Source of the DNA: Aquipseudomonas alcaligenes_A
Lineage (GTDB): Bacteria > Pseudomonadota > Gammaproteobacteria > Pseudomonadales > Pseudomonadaceae
Reading direction: 5' to 3' (one strand)
Length of the DNA: 64,000 nucleotides
Assembly (NCBI GenBank): GCA_048595745.1
Contig: CP184361.1
The notes under the pieces are model-generated. The model did not search any database. It was given only the letters and a program-made list of their open reading frames with translations, and had not been told where the DNA came from. A program made the translations under genes and the position numbers. Below, one piece after another: positions 34,444 to 42,318 of this stretch. Each line of letters begins with the position of its first letter. Position 1 is the stretch's first letter.

Positions 34444-35787
34444 TCACTGAGCCTGGAGTTGCAGCTGCGGCTTGGGCGGCTGAGGCTCGGCGGCCTTGAT
34501 CTGCAGGCTCGGCCTGGGCGGCTCGGGCTGCGGCTGCGGAGCACGCAGTTGCAGTTCCGGCTTCGGTGGTTGCGGTTGCGGCGCCTGCAGCTTCAGCTCG
34601 GGCTTAGGCGGTTGAGGTTGCGGTGCGCGCAGGTTGCCCGGGGTCGGCTGCGGATGCGGGTCCGGCATGTTCGGCTGCACCTGCAGCTTGTTGCCCTGAC
34701 CACCGACATCCACATTGAGGGTGCTGGTGCACAGCACTTCCACATTCACCACACTGGACTGCTGCTTGTTCGGCGCCAGCACGTTGAAGCGGTAGCTGCG
34801 CTTGACCAGGGTGCCCTGGCCCTGGGTGTTGGCCTGGAAGCCACCGATGCCCTGCTGCACGGGACCGGCCTCGGGCTTGAGCACCACCTTCTGGTTGATC
34901 ACCCGCAGGCTGGGCTCACCGACCTTGCCCGGCAGGTTGCTGCTCATCTGCATGGCCGCACCCTTGCCGCCGATTTCTTCCAGCCAGTACTTGATCGGCC
35001 CGCCACCGACGCCCTTGACCGTGGCCTTGAGGGTGATCTCGGCCGGGCACACGCCCTTCAGCTTGGCCGGCTGCGCCTCCAGTTGCACCTCGGTGACCTG
35101 GAAGCCGGCAGCCAGGCCCTGCGGCCCCTTGGGCGGATCGACCTGGTCGGCAATGGCCGGGTTGCCCAGGCACTGGATGGTCACCGGGGCATCGGTCTTC
35201 ACCACGTACTGGTGGCTGCTCGGTGGACGCGAGCCTCCGCCACCCATTTCGTAGAAGCCGACCAGCGACAGAGGCGTCTTGAGCGAAACGTTAAAGCCAT
35301 AGCGCAAGATGTGGTTCAGCGTCTTGCCCTGCTTGAGGCGATTTTCCTTCTCGAAGGAACAATAGGTGGCCACGTCGGGGCCGGGGATGCCATCACCGAC
35401 CAACAGCGAAAACGGCAGATTGACGTTGAGAGAACCATTAGGCGCCATGACCTGGGCGCTGTTGAGGTCGAACATCTGCGACTTCTCGTAATAGTTCTCG
35501 CCGCCCTTGTGAAGGTTCGCCTCACCGACATAGATCCGCGCCCAGAGCGCCTTGTTCTGGTCCGGCTGAAACTTCCAACTGTGGCTGTAAGCGAAGCGCA
35601 TCCTGACCGTCGTGCTGGGCACGGTGGACCAGCTGCCTTTGGCGTCCAGCTTGACCTGCAGGCTGTGATTCTGCCCGGCCGAGGGAGCGGCGCTGATAGT
35701 GGCCTGGGCAGCCGGGTTGGTGTAGGCCTGTGCCAGCCCGCTGCAGAGCAGGCCCAGAACAGCAGTGGTAGTGGCGAAGCGATTCAT
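34444..35787 (-). CDS. Secreted Ig-like protein with proline-rich repeat tail
   Basis: A 447-residue exported protein; signal peptide MNRFATTTAVLGLLCSGLAQA. Residues about 22-260 form a domain without recognised family, followed at about 265-370 by an Ig-like domain opening with KGVCPAEITLKATVKG, also seen as SCPVTLKAEGTLKG in the 42319-43890 protein. Residues about 379-447 are four tandem units of 15-17 residues of the type APQPQPPKPEL-LQ, a stiff Pro-rich stalk or binding tail. It is the last gene of the cluster and has its own promoter copy (35821-35857) of the presumed ECF type. Function unknown; a periplasmic or surface role follows from the signal peptide. Confidence 0.8.
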   Translation of the reverse strand: MNRFATTTAVLGLLCSGLAQAYTNPAAQATISAAPSAGQNHSLQVKLDAKGSWSTVPSTTVRMRFAYSHSWKFQPDQNKALWARIYVGEANLHKGGENYYEKSQMFDLNSAQVMAPNGSLNVNLPFSLLVGDGIPGPDVATYCSFEKENRLKQGKTLNHILRYGFNVSLKTPLSLVGFYEMGGGGSRPPSSHQYVVKTDAPVTIQCLGNPAIADQVDPPKGPQGLAAGFQVTEVQLEAQPAKLKGVCPAEITLKATVKGVGGGPIKYWLEEIGGKGAAMQMSSNLPGKVGEPSLRVINQKVVLKPEAGPVQQGIGGFQANTQGQGTLVKRSYRFNVLAPNKQQSSVVNVEVLCTSTLNVDVGGQGNKLQVQPNMPDPHPQPTPGNLRAPQPQPPKPELKLQAPQPQPPKPELQLRAPQPQPEPPRPSLQIKAAEPQPPKPQLQLQAQ

Positions 35788-35820
35788 GATGAGGTTCCTT
35801 GTTCCGTTGGAAGAAGCACT

Positions 35821-35857
35821 ACGCCCCTCTGTCGTCGACTCCCTCGCCATCGGTTCA
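35821..35857 (-). promoter_or_regulatory. Putative ECF-sigma promoter before the Pro-rich-tail gene
   Basis: On the minus strand, TGAACC (35852-35857), 17 bp, CGAC (35831-35834), then AGAGGGGCGT. The same hexamer, spacing, tetramer and trailing GAGGGG-GT occur before the first gene of the cluster (43917-43953), and both follow a run of A or T. AAC-type -35 and CG-type -10 boxes are typical of ECF sigma promoters. The predicted start is about 35-40 bp before the ATG. Confidence 0.7.
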
Positions 35858-35909
35858 AAAAATCTTCCAGGTGCCTTGAGTAAAGCCTGCAGCCCGCATA
35901 CCGCGTGGC

Positions 35910-37286
35910 TCAGCGACAGCCGGGCAGGCGCGCCAGGCCGGTACCGTACTGTTCGTCGCGGCCAGCCGCGCCAAGGTCACGGGCCTGGGCCAGCAGCGCC
36001 TCGGGCGAGGCGGCCAGGGCCAGGGCAGCGCTGACGAAGGGCGCGGCGAAGGAGGTGCCGCTGGCAAAGAAGCCCTGCCCCGTGCCATCCAGGGTCCAGA
36101 TGTCCTCGCCGGGGGCCACCAGCGCCAGGTGACGGCCGAAGTTGGACTGGCGCAGGCGGCGCAGGCGCGCATCCACCGCGCCCACCGCCAATACCTCGGG
36201 GTAGGCAGCCGGATAGCGCACCCCGGCCTGGCCATCGTTGCCGGCAGCGGCGACGAAGTGCAGGCGCGCGCCCAGGCGCTCGAACAGCCCCGCCAGCAAC
36301 TGGCTGCGCGCGCCACCGAAGCTCAGGTTGACCGCCCGTGGCGGCGGCTCCAGGGCGGCGACCCGCTCCAGGGCGAGGATCAGCCAGTCACTGCGGGTGT
36401 GCAGGCCGGCCTCGCGATCCTCGCCAAATACGCCCAGGGCCTGAAGACGGGCGCCAGGCAACAGCCCGGCGACCTGGACACGGCCGACCAGCAGGGCCGC
36501 CACCGCCGTGCCATGGCGCTGCGCCTCGGCGCTGCGGGCGGCGTACTGCGCCGGCGGCAGGCTCTGGTAGTGCAGATCGGCGCCAGCGAACTCGGCCAGC
36601 GCGCTGTTCACCGGGCCATCGAGCATCGCCAACTGCAGGCCACGCCCGCATTCGGTCGGTGCCGGTTGGCCACGGCCCATGGCGCGCTGGCCCCAGTTGC
36701 GCAGCTGCAGCTCGGCCGCATCCGGTTGCGCCAGCGGTCGGTAGCGCTGGTTGAGCTCCTGCTGCCAGTCCGGAAAGCGCGCCCGCAGCTCGCGTTCCAG
36801 CTGCAGCACATCGGCCTCCGCCGGCAGGCGGAACACGCTGAGCACCAGGCCCAGGCTGGGCAGCTGCTGGCGGCGCAGGATACGCAGGCCGAGAGGCTGC
36901 AGCGCCAGGCGCTGCCGTTCGGCCTCGGCCCGGTCGGCAGCGAACACCAGCCACTCGCGCAGCGGCGGCAGATCGTCCGCCGGCGGCGGCGCCACGCCGC
37001 GCCACTGCACCGGCGCGGCCTGCAGCGGTGGCTGGTCGAGCAGGCTACCGCTGCGCCGCGGTGGCGGTATCGGCGGCGGACTGGGTGCCGGCGCCACCCC
37101 GGGTAAGGGCGCGGCAGGAGCAGGTGCCGGCACGGCAGCCGGAGCTGGCGCCGGCGCGCTCGGCGCCGGGCTGGGCGCAGGGCCACCCGGCACCGGCACA
37201 CTGCTGGAGGGTGCGCCAGTGGGGTCGCTGGCAGCCTGTAGCGGCAGGCTCAGGAACAGCACCAGCAGCAGCGCCCAACGCCTCAT
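35910..37286 (-). CDS. Subtilisin-like serine protease (S8), secreted, operon partner of anti-sigma factor
   Basis: A 458-residue exported protease. Signal peptide residues 1-19; a Pro/Ala-rich linker at about 22-76; an inhibitor-like region at about 105-185; then the S8 catalytic domain. The triad is complete: D223 (AMLDGPVN), H258 (RHGTAVAALL) and S412 (ASGTSFAAPFVSAAL), with oxyanion N350 (AAAGNDG). Instead of the usual DTG, the first motif reads LDG. The ATG overlaps the anti-sigma stop by 4 bp, so the two are translationally coupled. The context suggests a role in processing the anti-sigma factor or the secreted proteins of the cluster; this is inference. Confidence 0.88.
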   Translation of the reverse strand: MRRWALLLVLFLSLPLQAASDPTGAPSSSVPVPGGPAPSPAPSAPAPAPAAVPAPAPAAPLPGVAPAPSPPPIPPPRRSGSLLDQPPLQAAPVQWRGVAPPPADDLPPLREWLVFAADRAEAERQRLALQPLGLRILRRQQLPSLGLVLSVFRLPAEADVLQLERELRARFPDWQQELNQRYRPLAQPDAAELQLRNWGQRAMGRGQPAPTECGRGLQLAMLDGPVNSALAEFAGADLHYQSLPPAQYAARSAEAQRHGTAVAALLVGRVQVAGLLPGARLQALGVFGEDREAGLHTRSDWLILALERVAALEPPPRAVNLSFGGARSQLLAGLFERLGARLHFVAAAGNDGQAGVRYPAAYPEVLAVGAVDARLRRLRQSNFGRHLALVAPGEDIWTLDGTGQGFFASGTSFAAPFVSAALALAASPEALLAQARDLGAAGRDEQYGTGLARLPGCR

Positions 37287-37906
37287 GGCTGCTCCCGCGC
37301 CAGCAGCGCGGCGTGCTGCACCACGGCCTGCTGTTGCAGCCACTGCAGCAGGGCCTGGCCATCACGGAAGCGCTTGTCCGCCGGCACATGCACCTGCACC
37401 ACGCCCAGCGCCGAGGGGCCGTCGACCAGCACCGCGTCCAGCTCCAGCAACAGAGCCCGAATCTGCTGCCACTGGGCATGCTCGACGAAGCGCAGCTGCA
37501 CCCTGTAGCCCCCGCTGAGCACCTGCTCACTGCCGCCACTCTGCAGCTGCCAGTCGCTGTCGACCTGTGCCGGGCGCATCAGGATGCCCAGCTGCAGGGC
37601 GATCACCAACGCGGCCGCGGCGGCCAGCCCCGGCTTCCACCAGTCGCGCCGCGGCGCCGGCCGCGCCTCCTGCTGCAGGCTGCGCTGCAGCCGTGCCCAG
37701 CCCAGCTCAAAGGGCGGCGCCTCGTGCGCCTGCTCCTGCTCGCGCACGGCAGCGGCCAGGCGGCGCAGCACTTCCAGCTCCTCGCGGGCCTCGGCCGAGC
37801 GCAGCAGCAGGGCCTCCACGGCGGCCAGTTCGGCGCCCTCCAGGGTGCCGTTGAGGTACCAGGGCAGCAGCTCCAGCAGCGCCCGATCATCGAGTTCAGT
37901 GTTCAT
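37283..37906 (-). CDS. Single-pass membrane anti-sigma factor, no zinc motif
   Basis: A 207-residue protein with a cytoplasmic N-terminal part beginning with LLELLPWYLNGTLEGAELAAVEALL, the pattern of anti-sigma domains of the ZAS group. The helix that normally carries HxxxCxxC reads EALLLRSAEA, so the zinc ligands are missing. One transmembrane helix at about 93-110 and a periplasmic domain of about 95 residues follow. It lies 60 bp after the ECF sigma gene and overlaps the protease start. The role as anti-sigma is inferred from operon order, N-terminal pattern and topology. Confidence 0.8.
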   Translation of the reverse strand: MNTELDDRALLELLPWYLNGTLEGAELAAVEALLLRSAEAREELEVLRRLAAAVREQEQAHEAPPFELGWARLQRSLQQEARPAPRRDWWKPGLAAAAALVIALQLGILMRPAQVDSDWQLQSGGSEQVLSGGYRVQLRFVEHAQWQQIRALLLELDAVLVDGPSALGVVQVHVPADKRFRDGQALLQWLQQQAVVQHAALLAREQP

Positions 37907-37966
37907 GCTTCACCTCCAGGGTCTGTGCCACTGAGTCGTGGGGGGCAGCCCGAGGGTTCATTGTGT

Positions 37967-38530
37967 TCATGGCGCAGCACCGCCCAGCAGGCGGCGCAGG
38001 CACTGCAGCAACTGCTGCTTGGCGTGCAGCATGCGGGTCTTCACGGTGCCGTTGGGGATGGCCATGATCTCGGCGATCTGCGGGTAGGACAGCTCCTCGA
38101 AGAAGGTCAGGTAGACCACCTGGCGATGGCCGTCCTTGAGGCGGTCGAGGCACTGGCGCACCTGCGCGCCCTGCTGGCCCAGCTCGATGGCCAGGCTGGC
38201 CGGGCAGGCCTCGCCGGCGGCCTCGTCCTCCAGCGCGGCCTCGTCGAGCAACTCGGTCGGGCGCTTGCGGCGCAGCAGGTCGATCGACTTGTAGCGGGTG
38301 ATCGACAGCAGCCAGGTGCGCACCTGCGACTGCCCGGCGAAGGTCGCGGCGCGCCGCCACACCTCCAGCATCACCTCGTTGAGCACTTCGGCAGCGTCCG
38401 CGCCGTTGTGCAGCGTGCGCAGGGAGAACTGGTAGACCACGCCGTGGAAGCGCTCGTAGAACTGCCGCAGCGCACGCTGGTCGCCGCCGGCGATGCGTTG
38501 CAGCAGTTGCTCGTCGGTATCGGTGCTCAT
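37967..38530 (-). CDS. ECF-type RNA polymerase sigma factor
   Basis: A 187-residue sigma-70 family protein with region 2 at about residues 22-92 (YERFHGVVYQFSLRTL, RTWLLSITRYKSIDLLRRKRP) and region 4 at about 125-178 (ECF-type helix-turn-helix LSYPQIAEIMAIPNGTVKTRMLHAKQQL). No region 1 or 3, hence the ECF group. The ATG overlaps the stop of the upstream secreted-protein gene by 4 bp. It probably directs transcription from the two TGAACC-N17-CGAC elements of this cluster; the sequence alone cannot prove that. Confidence 0.92.
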   Translation of the reverse strand: MSTDTDEQLLQRIAGGDQRALRQFYERFHGVVYQFSLRTLHNGADAAEVLNEVMLEVWRRAATFAGQSQVRTWLLSITRYKSIDLLRRKRPTELLDEAALEDEAAGEACPASLAIELGQQGAQVRQCLDRLKDGHRQVVYLTFFEELSYPQIAEIMAIPNGTVKTRMLHAKQQLLQCLRRLLGGAAP

Positions 38531-40068
38531 GGCTGGTAGCGCACTCTCCATTCCTGGCTGCGGCCGATCATCGCGCCGCCCTGGTCGTGGGCGGTAACCC
38601 GCCACAGATAGTACTGCCCCGGCTGCAGCTTGCTGCGCAGCAGCGGCGAGAGTGCGCTGCGGTTCACGCTGGCCGGCAGCAGCATGCCGGCGACGAAGCT
38701 GGGCGACTCGCCGAGCACCGCGCCGTCGTCGCCGCGCGGGCCGTCGGCGGCGAACAGCTGCAGCTGGTAGACCACCGCGCCCGCCACCGGCTGCCAGTGG
38801 AACTGGCTGGCGCCATCGACCGCACCCTCGCGCGGGCCGGCCTCGATCAGCGGGCCGCGGCGCAGCTCGCCGGAGCCGAGCACCTCGTACACCGTCTCCA
38901 CCGTCAGGCCGTCCAGCGGGCAGCCGGCGTCCACCACCAGGGCATCGGCCGGGATCAGCTCGCGGTTGGTCACGCAGAAGCGCACGCGGTACTTGCCGGC
39001 CTTGTCGGTGGGCAGCGGCGGGCTGTTGAGGCTGCTCTGCTGGGCATTGCGCAAGTAGCTGCGCACCAGGGTCAGGGTGCGGTACACCGGTTTGCCCTCG
39101 GTGCTGCCTGGTTCGGCCACCTGCCAGCGGCCTTCCAGCAGGCCGTTGCCGCTGTAGGCCAGCAACACCTTGGCCAGCAGATCGGTATTGGCCGGCACCA
39201 CCTTGACCCGCTGGTTGTCGCTGAAGCTGAGGCTCAGGCGCTGCACCAGCAGCTCGCCGCTCTGGTTCTCGCGCGGCGCGCGCAGGCCGCTGGCGACCAG
39301 GTTGAGGGTGACCTGGCTGCGCAGACGCGAGCTGCCACCGATGAATTCACGTTGCAGAAGCAGCCGGCGCAGGCCGCGCGCGTACCAGCCCTGCACGATG
39401 GCCGCCGGCAGCTCCAGCTCCTCGCGCAGCAGGAAGGGGCCGCCGCCCTCGGCGGCAAGACGCCCTCCGAGTGTCGTCAGCACGCTGCCGCTGGCGGGGT
39501 CGATCACCCGCGCCTGGGTGGAACTCACGCCATCGCTGTAGCCCTGGCTGGCCACCACCTGCCAGGCCAGCGCCAGCCGGTTGTTCTGGCTGGCCAGCAG
39601 TTGACGCTGCGCCGGCTGGATCTGCACCGCGCGTAGCGCACCGGACACCGCCGGCAGGATCAGCACCTGCTGGGCGCGTACGGTGCCACCACCGGACACC
39701 GGCGAGAAGTCGCGCACCAGCAGCACCCGGCGCAGGCCGTTGGCCTGCCAGGCCTGCACCGTGGCCTGGGGCACGGCAATGAACTCGCCGAACAGGAAGG
39801 GCCCCGTGCCGCCCTGGCTGAGCGTGCCGCCGACCGTGGCCAGGACGGCGCCGCCGGAGGGGTTGACGATGCGCGCCACGGGCGAGGCAGCGCCGGTGGA
39901 GTGGGCAGAATCGCTGGTGACGGTCCAGTTCACCGCCCAGTTGTTGTCCTGATTGGCCAGCAACTGGCGCTGCGCCGGTTGCGCGCTGGCGCCCAGCAAC
40001 ACGGCCTCGGCGGCCAGTGGCAGCCAGGGCAGCAGCACGGCCAGGAGGAGTCGAGGGAGAGCTTTCAT
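38527..40068 (-). CDS. Secreted protein with two tandem ~110-residue repeats
   Basis: A 513-residue exported protein (signal peptide ending near AAEAV). Residues about 30-140 and 151-262 are tandem copies: both start QPAQRQLLA-Q-N, then share ARI/V-P-SG-VL-T-GG and GPFL----, and end GLRR-LL-R-F. The C-terminal 110 residues include FHWQPVAGAVVYQLQLFA and YYLWRVTAHDQGG, a fibronectin-III-like signature. No known enzymatic motif. It is 37 bp after the beta-barrel gene, and its stop overlaps the sigma-factor start, so sigma expression depends on translation of this protein's gene. Confidence 0.8.
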   Translation of the reverse strand: MKALPRLLLAVLLPWLPLAAEAVLLGASAQPAQRQLLANQDNNWAVNWTVTSDSAHSTGAASPVARIVNPSGGAVLATVGGTLSQGGTGPFLFGEFIAVPQATVQAWQANGLRRVLLVRDFSPVSGGGTVRAQQVLILPAVSGALRAVQIQPAQRQLLASQNNRLALAWQVVASQGYSDGVSSTQARVIDPASGSVLTTLGGRLAAEGGGPFLLREELELPAAIVQGWYARGLRRLLLQREFIGGSSRLRSQVTLNLVASGLRAPRENQSGELLVQRLSLSFSDNQRVKVVPANTDLLAKVLLAYSGNGLLEGRWQVAEPGSTEGKPVYRTLTLVRSYLRNAQQSSLNSPPLPTDKAGKYRVRFCVTNRELIPADALVVDAGCPLDGLTVETVYEVLGSGELRRGPLIEAGPREGAVDGASQFHWQPVAGAVVYQLQLFAADGPRGDDGAVLGESPSFVAGMLLPASVNRSALSPLLRSKLQPGQYYLWRVTAHDQGGAMIGRSQEWRVRYQP

Positions 40069-40105
40069 GGTTCACCTTCCGCCCGCGCCAGGCGCGGGAC
40101 TCTCA

Positions 40106-42259
40106 TCAATAGTTGTGGGTATCCCAGCGCAGGTCGAAGCCCAGCAGCAGCTGCCAGTCCTCCTGCGCCTGGTCATAGAGGCGACTGTCTTGCTGCGCGT
40201 AGCTGCCCTTGAGGAACCAGTCCAGCCCCGGGCTCAGCCCGTCGGGCTGGGCCACGGTCCAGGTCAGCTGCAGATGGGCGCTCTGCTGCAGCACGCTGTC
40301 GCCGAGGAAATCGGTGTCGCCCAGGTGGCTGGTGTCGCGGCCACGGTAGTAGGAGGCATTCAGGCGCCAGCGCTCGGGCACGATCTGCCAGGCCAGGTCC
40401 AGGCCACGGCTGATGCCGCGGTAGACGTTGTCGTCGTCGGTTTCCTGCAGCTTGTTCCACTGCCAGCTGGTGGACAGGCTCAGCGAGTCCAGCGGCATGT
40501 AGCCGACCTGCAGGGTGGTGAAGCGGTTGCGCTGGTCCGACGGCGGCTCGTAGATCAGGTAGCCGTTCTGCTCGACCGCCTGCGAGCGGTCATCGGTGCC
40601 CTGCACGGTGTGCTGCACCGACCAGTTCCAGCGCGCGTGGTAGAAGCTGGCGCCGAACAGCGACTCGCGGGTGCGGTCGTCCAGGTCGAAGCCAACCCGC
40701 TGCGCGTCCTCCTCGTCCTGCCGGCGGCGGGTGTTGCTGTAGCCGGCGTTCAGCGAGGGCAGGCCGAGCAGGCGCCAGGGCAACGCCTCGCCATCCACCG
40801 TCGGGTAGTAGTAGAGGTTGAGCACGCGGCGGTCGGCGATCTGGTCGGCCACCTGGTCCTGATCGTCGAGGTTGTTGGTCTCGCGCGCCAGCTCGGCATC
40901 GAGCTGCAGGTTGCCCAGGTAGCCTTGCCAGTTGAGGCGGTCCAGGCGCAGGTCGCCGGGCAGCGACAGGTTGCCCAGGGTGAAGAAATCCAGGCCCACC
41001 TCGCGCCGCTGCAGGGTCAGGTTCCACTGGTCGAAGGGCCCGGCCGGGAACCACTGGCCGGAGCTGAACTGTGCCTGCAGGTCGTGTGAGGTGTCGTCCT
41101 GCTCATCTTCGCCACGACCGAGGCCGTCGCTGTCGAAACTCGACCACGCATAGTCGGCATGCAGCCACAGGCTGTTCTCGCCCAGGCGCGAATCCACCGC
41201 CAGGTTCCAGCTGTCGCCGCCGTAGCGGGTCTGCTGATCCGGCGACAGCCAGGCGGTGCCGCTGTCGGTGGTCTCGCCGTTGATATAGGCGGCGCTCAGC
41301 TGCAGCAGCTGCGGGTCGTCCTGCAGCGGGGTGAAGGTGAGCAGACCGCCGCTGCTGCGCTCGCTGCCACTCTGCGGGAAGCCGAGGCGGCGGTTGTAGT
41401 CGGTCAGCGGCTCGCTCTGCAGGCCGAACACATCCAGCTGCAGCGGCCCCTCCAGCGCATCGCCCAGGGTGACCACGGCGCCGCGACGCTGGTAGGCGCT
41501 GAACAGCAAATCCTCGCGCAGCACGCCGTAGTTGCCCAGGGCCACGCCCTGGCGCTGCAGGCCACTGCCGCGCGTGGCGGCCAGGCGGTAGTTGGGCAGC
41601 TCCCACTCGTTGCCGGTGGGGTTGTTCTCGCTGAGGTTGTCGTACAGCGCATCAACCTCGGCCTGCCACTGCCAGTCACCACCACCGCCTTCGCCGCGAT
41701 AGCTGAGGCCGCCGTTGCTGGCGTAGCGCGGGGTGTCCGGATAACTGGCCGCATCCTTCTCGTCGACCCGGTAGCTGTTGCTGAGCAGGCCGTAGAGGGT
41801 GTAGCGATGCGCCGGCGAGGACCCGACCTGAGCGGCCTCGCCGGCGTCGGCCGGCAACGGCCCGACCAGCTCGTCCGCGACGGCCACCTCGCCTTGCGGC
41901 GCAGCACCATCCTCCGGCAGCGGTGCGGCGCCAACCTGCACCTCCGCCTCCAGCAGGGTGGCGACGTTGCCATCGGCGTGGAACACCATCACCAGCAACG
42001 GGTGGCTGCCCTCGCCCAGCGGGCCGCTGAGGTCGAGGAGAAACGCGGCGTCGCTGCGACTGACCAGCGCGGTGACGTCGTAGCCGTCGAGCTCGACGGC
42101 CAGCTGGTCGCCCGCGCCGACGCTTTCCAGCCCCGGCACGCTGAAGCTCAGCTGGGTCTGCCCGGGTTCGAGGGTCAGCGTCTCCGCGGCGCCGGCCTGG
42201 CCGACCAGCCCGGCCAGCAGCAGCGCACAGCAGTGACGGTTAAGGTGCAGGAGTTTCAT
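40106..42259 (-). CDS. Predicted outer-membrane beta-barrel protein with N-terminal Ig-like domain
   Basis: A 717-residue exported protein: signal peptide ending near GQAGA; an N-terminal beta domain (about 25-110, TLTLEPGQTQLSFSVPGL); an acidic linker (about 112-150); then about 560 residues of alternating amphipathic strands with Tyr/Trp girdles (YNRRLGFPQSGSERSSGGLL, LTLQRREVGLDFFTLG, LSTSWQWNKLQETDD). The C-terminus LLLGFDLRWDTHNY ends in an aromatic residue, the usual BAM recognition signal. No TonB box or plug domain is visible. A surface pore or assembly platform for its secreted neighbours is possible. It starts 59 bp after the preceding gene. Confidence 0.75.
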   Translation of the reverse strand: MKLLHLNRHCCALLLAGLVGQAGAAETLTLEPGQTQLSFSVPGLESVGAGDQLAVELDGYDVTALVSRSDAAFLLDLSGPLGEGSHPLLVMVFHADGNVATLLEAEVQVGAAPLPEDGAAPQGEVAVADELVGPLPADAGEAAQVGSSPAHRYTLYGLLSNSYRVDEKDAASYPDTPRYASNGGLSYRGEGGGGDWQWQAEVDALYDNLSENNPTGNEWELPNYRLAATRGSGLQRQGVALGNYGVLREDLLFSAYQRRGAVVTLGDALEGPLQLDVFGLQSEPLTDYNRRLGFPQSGSERSSGGLLTFTPLQDDPQLLQLSAAYINGETTDSGTAWLSPDQQTRYGGDSWNLAVDSRLGENSLWLHADYAWSSFDSDGLGRGEDEQDDTSHDLQAQFSSGQWFPAGPFDQWNLTLQRREVGLDFFTLGNLSLPGDLRLDRLNWQGYLGNLQLDAELARETNNLDDQDQVADQIADRRVLNLYYYPTVDGEALPWRLLGLPSLNAGYSNTRRRQDEEDAQRVGFDLDDRTRESLFGASFYHARWNWSVQHTVQGTDDRSQAVEQNGYLIYEPPSDQRNRFTTLQVGYMPLDSLSLSTSWQWNKLQETDDDNVYRGISRGLDLAWQIVPERWRLNASYYRGRDTSHLGDTDFLGDSVLQQSAHLQLTWTVAQPDGLSPGLDWFLKGSYAQQDSRLYDQAQEDWQLLLGFDLRWDTHNY

Positions 42260-42318
42260 GGCCTGTTCCTGACGTTCGCACCAGCGGCCGCCCACGCCTG
42301 GCGGGCGGTCGGCGTGGC

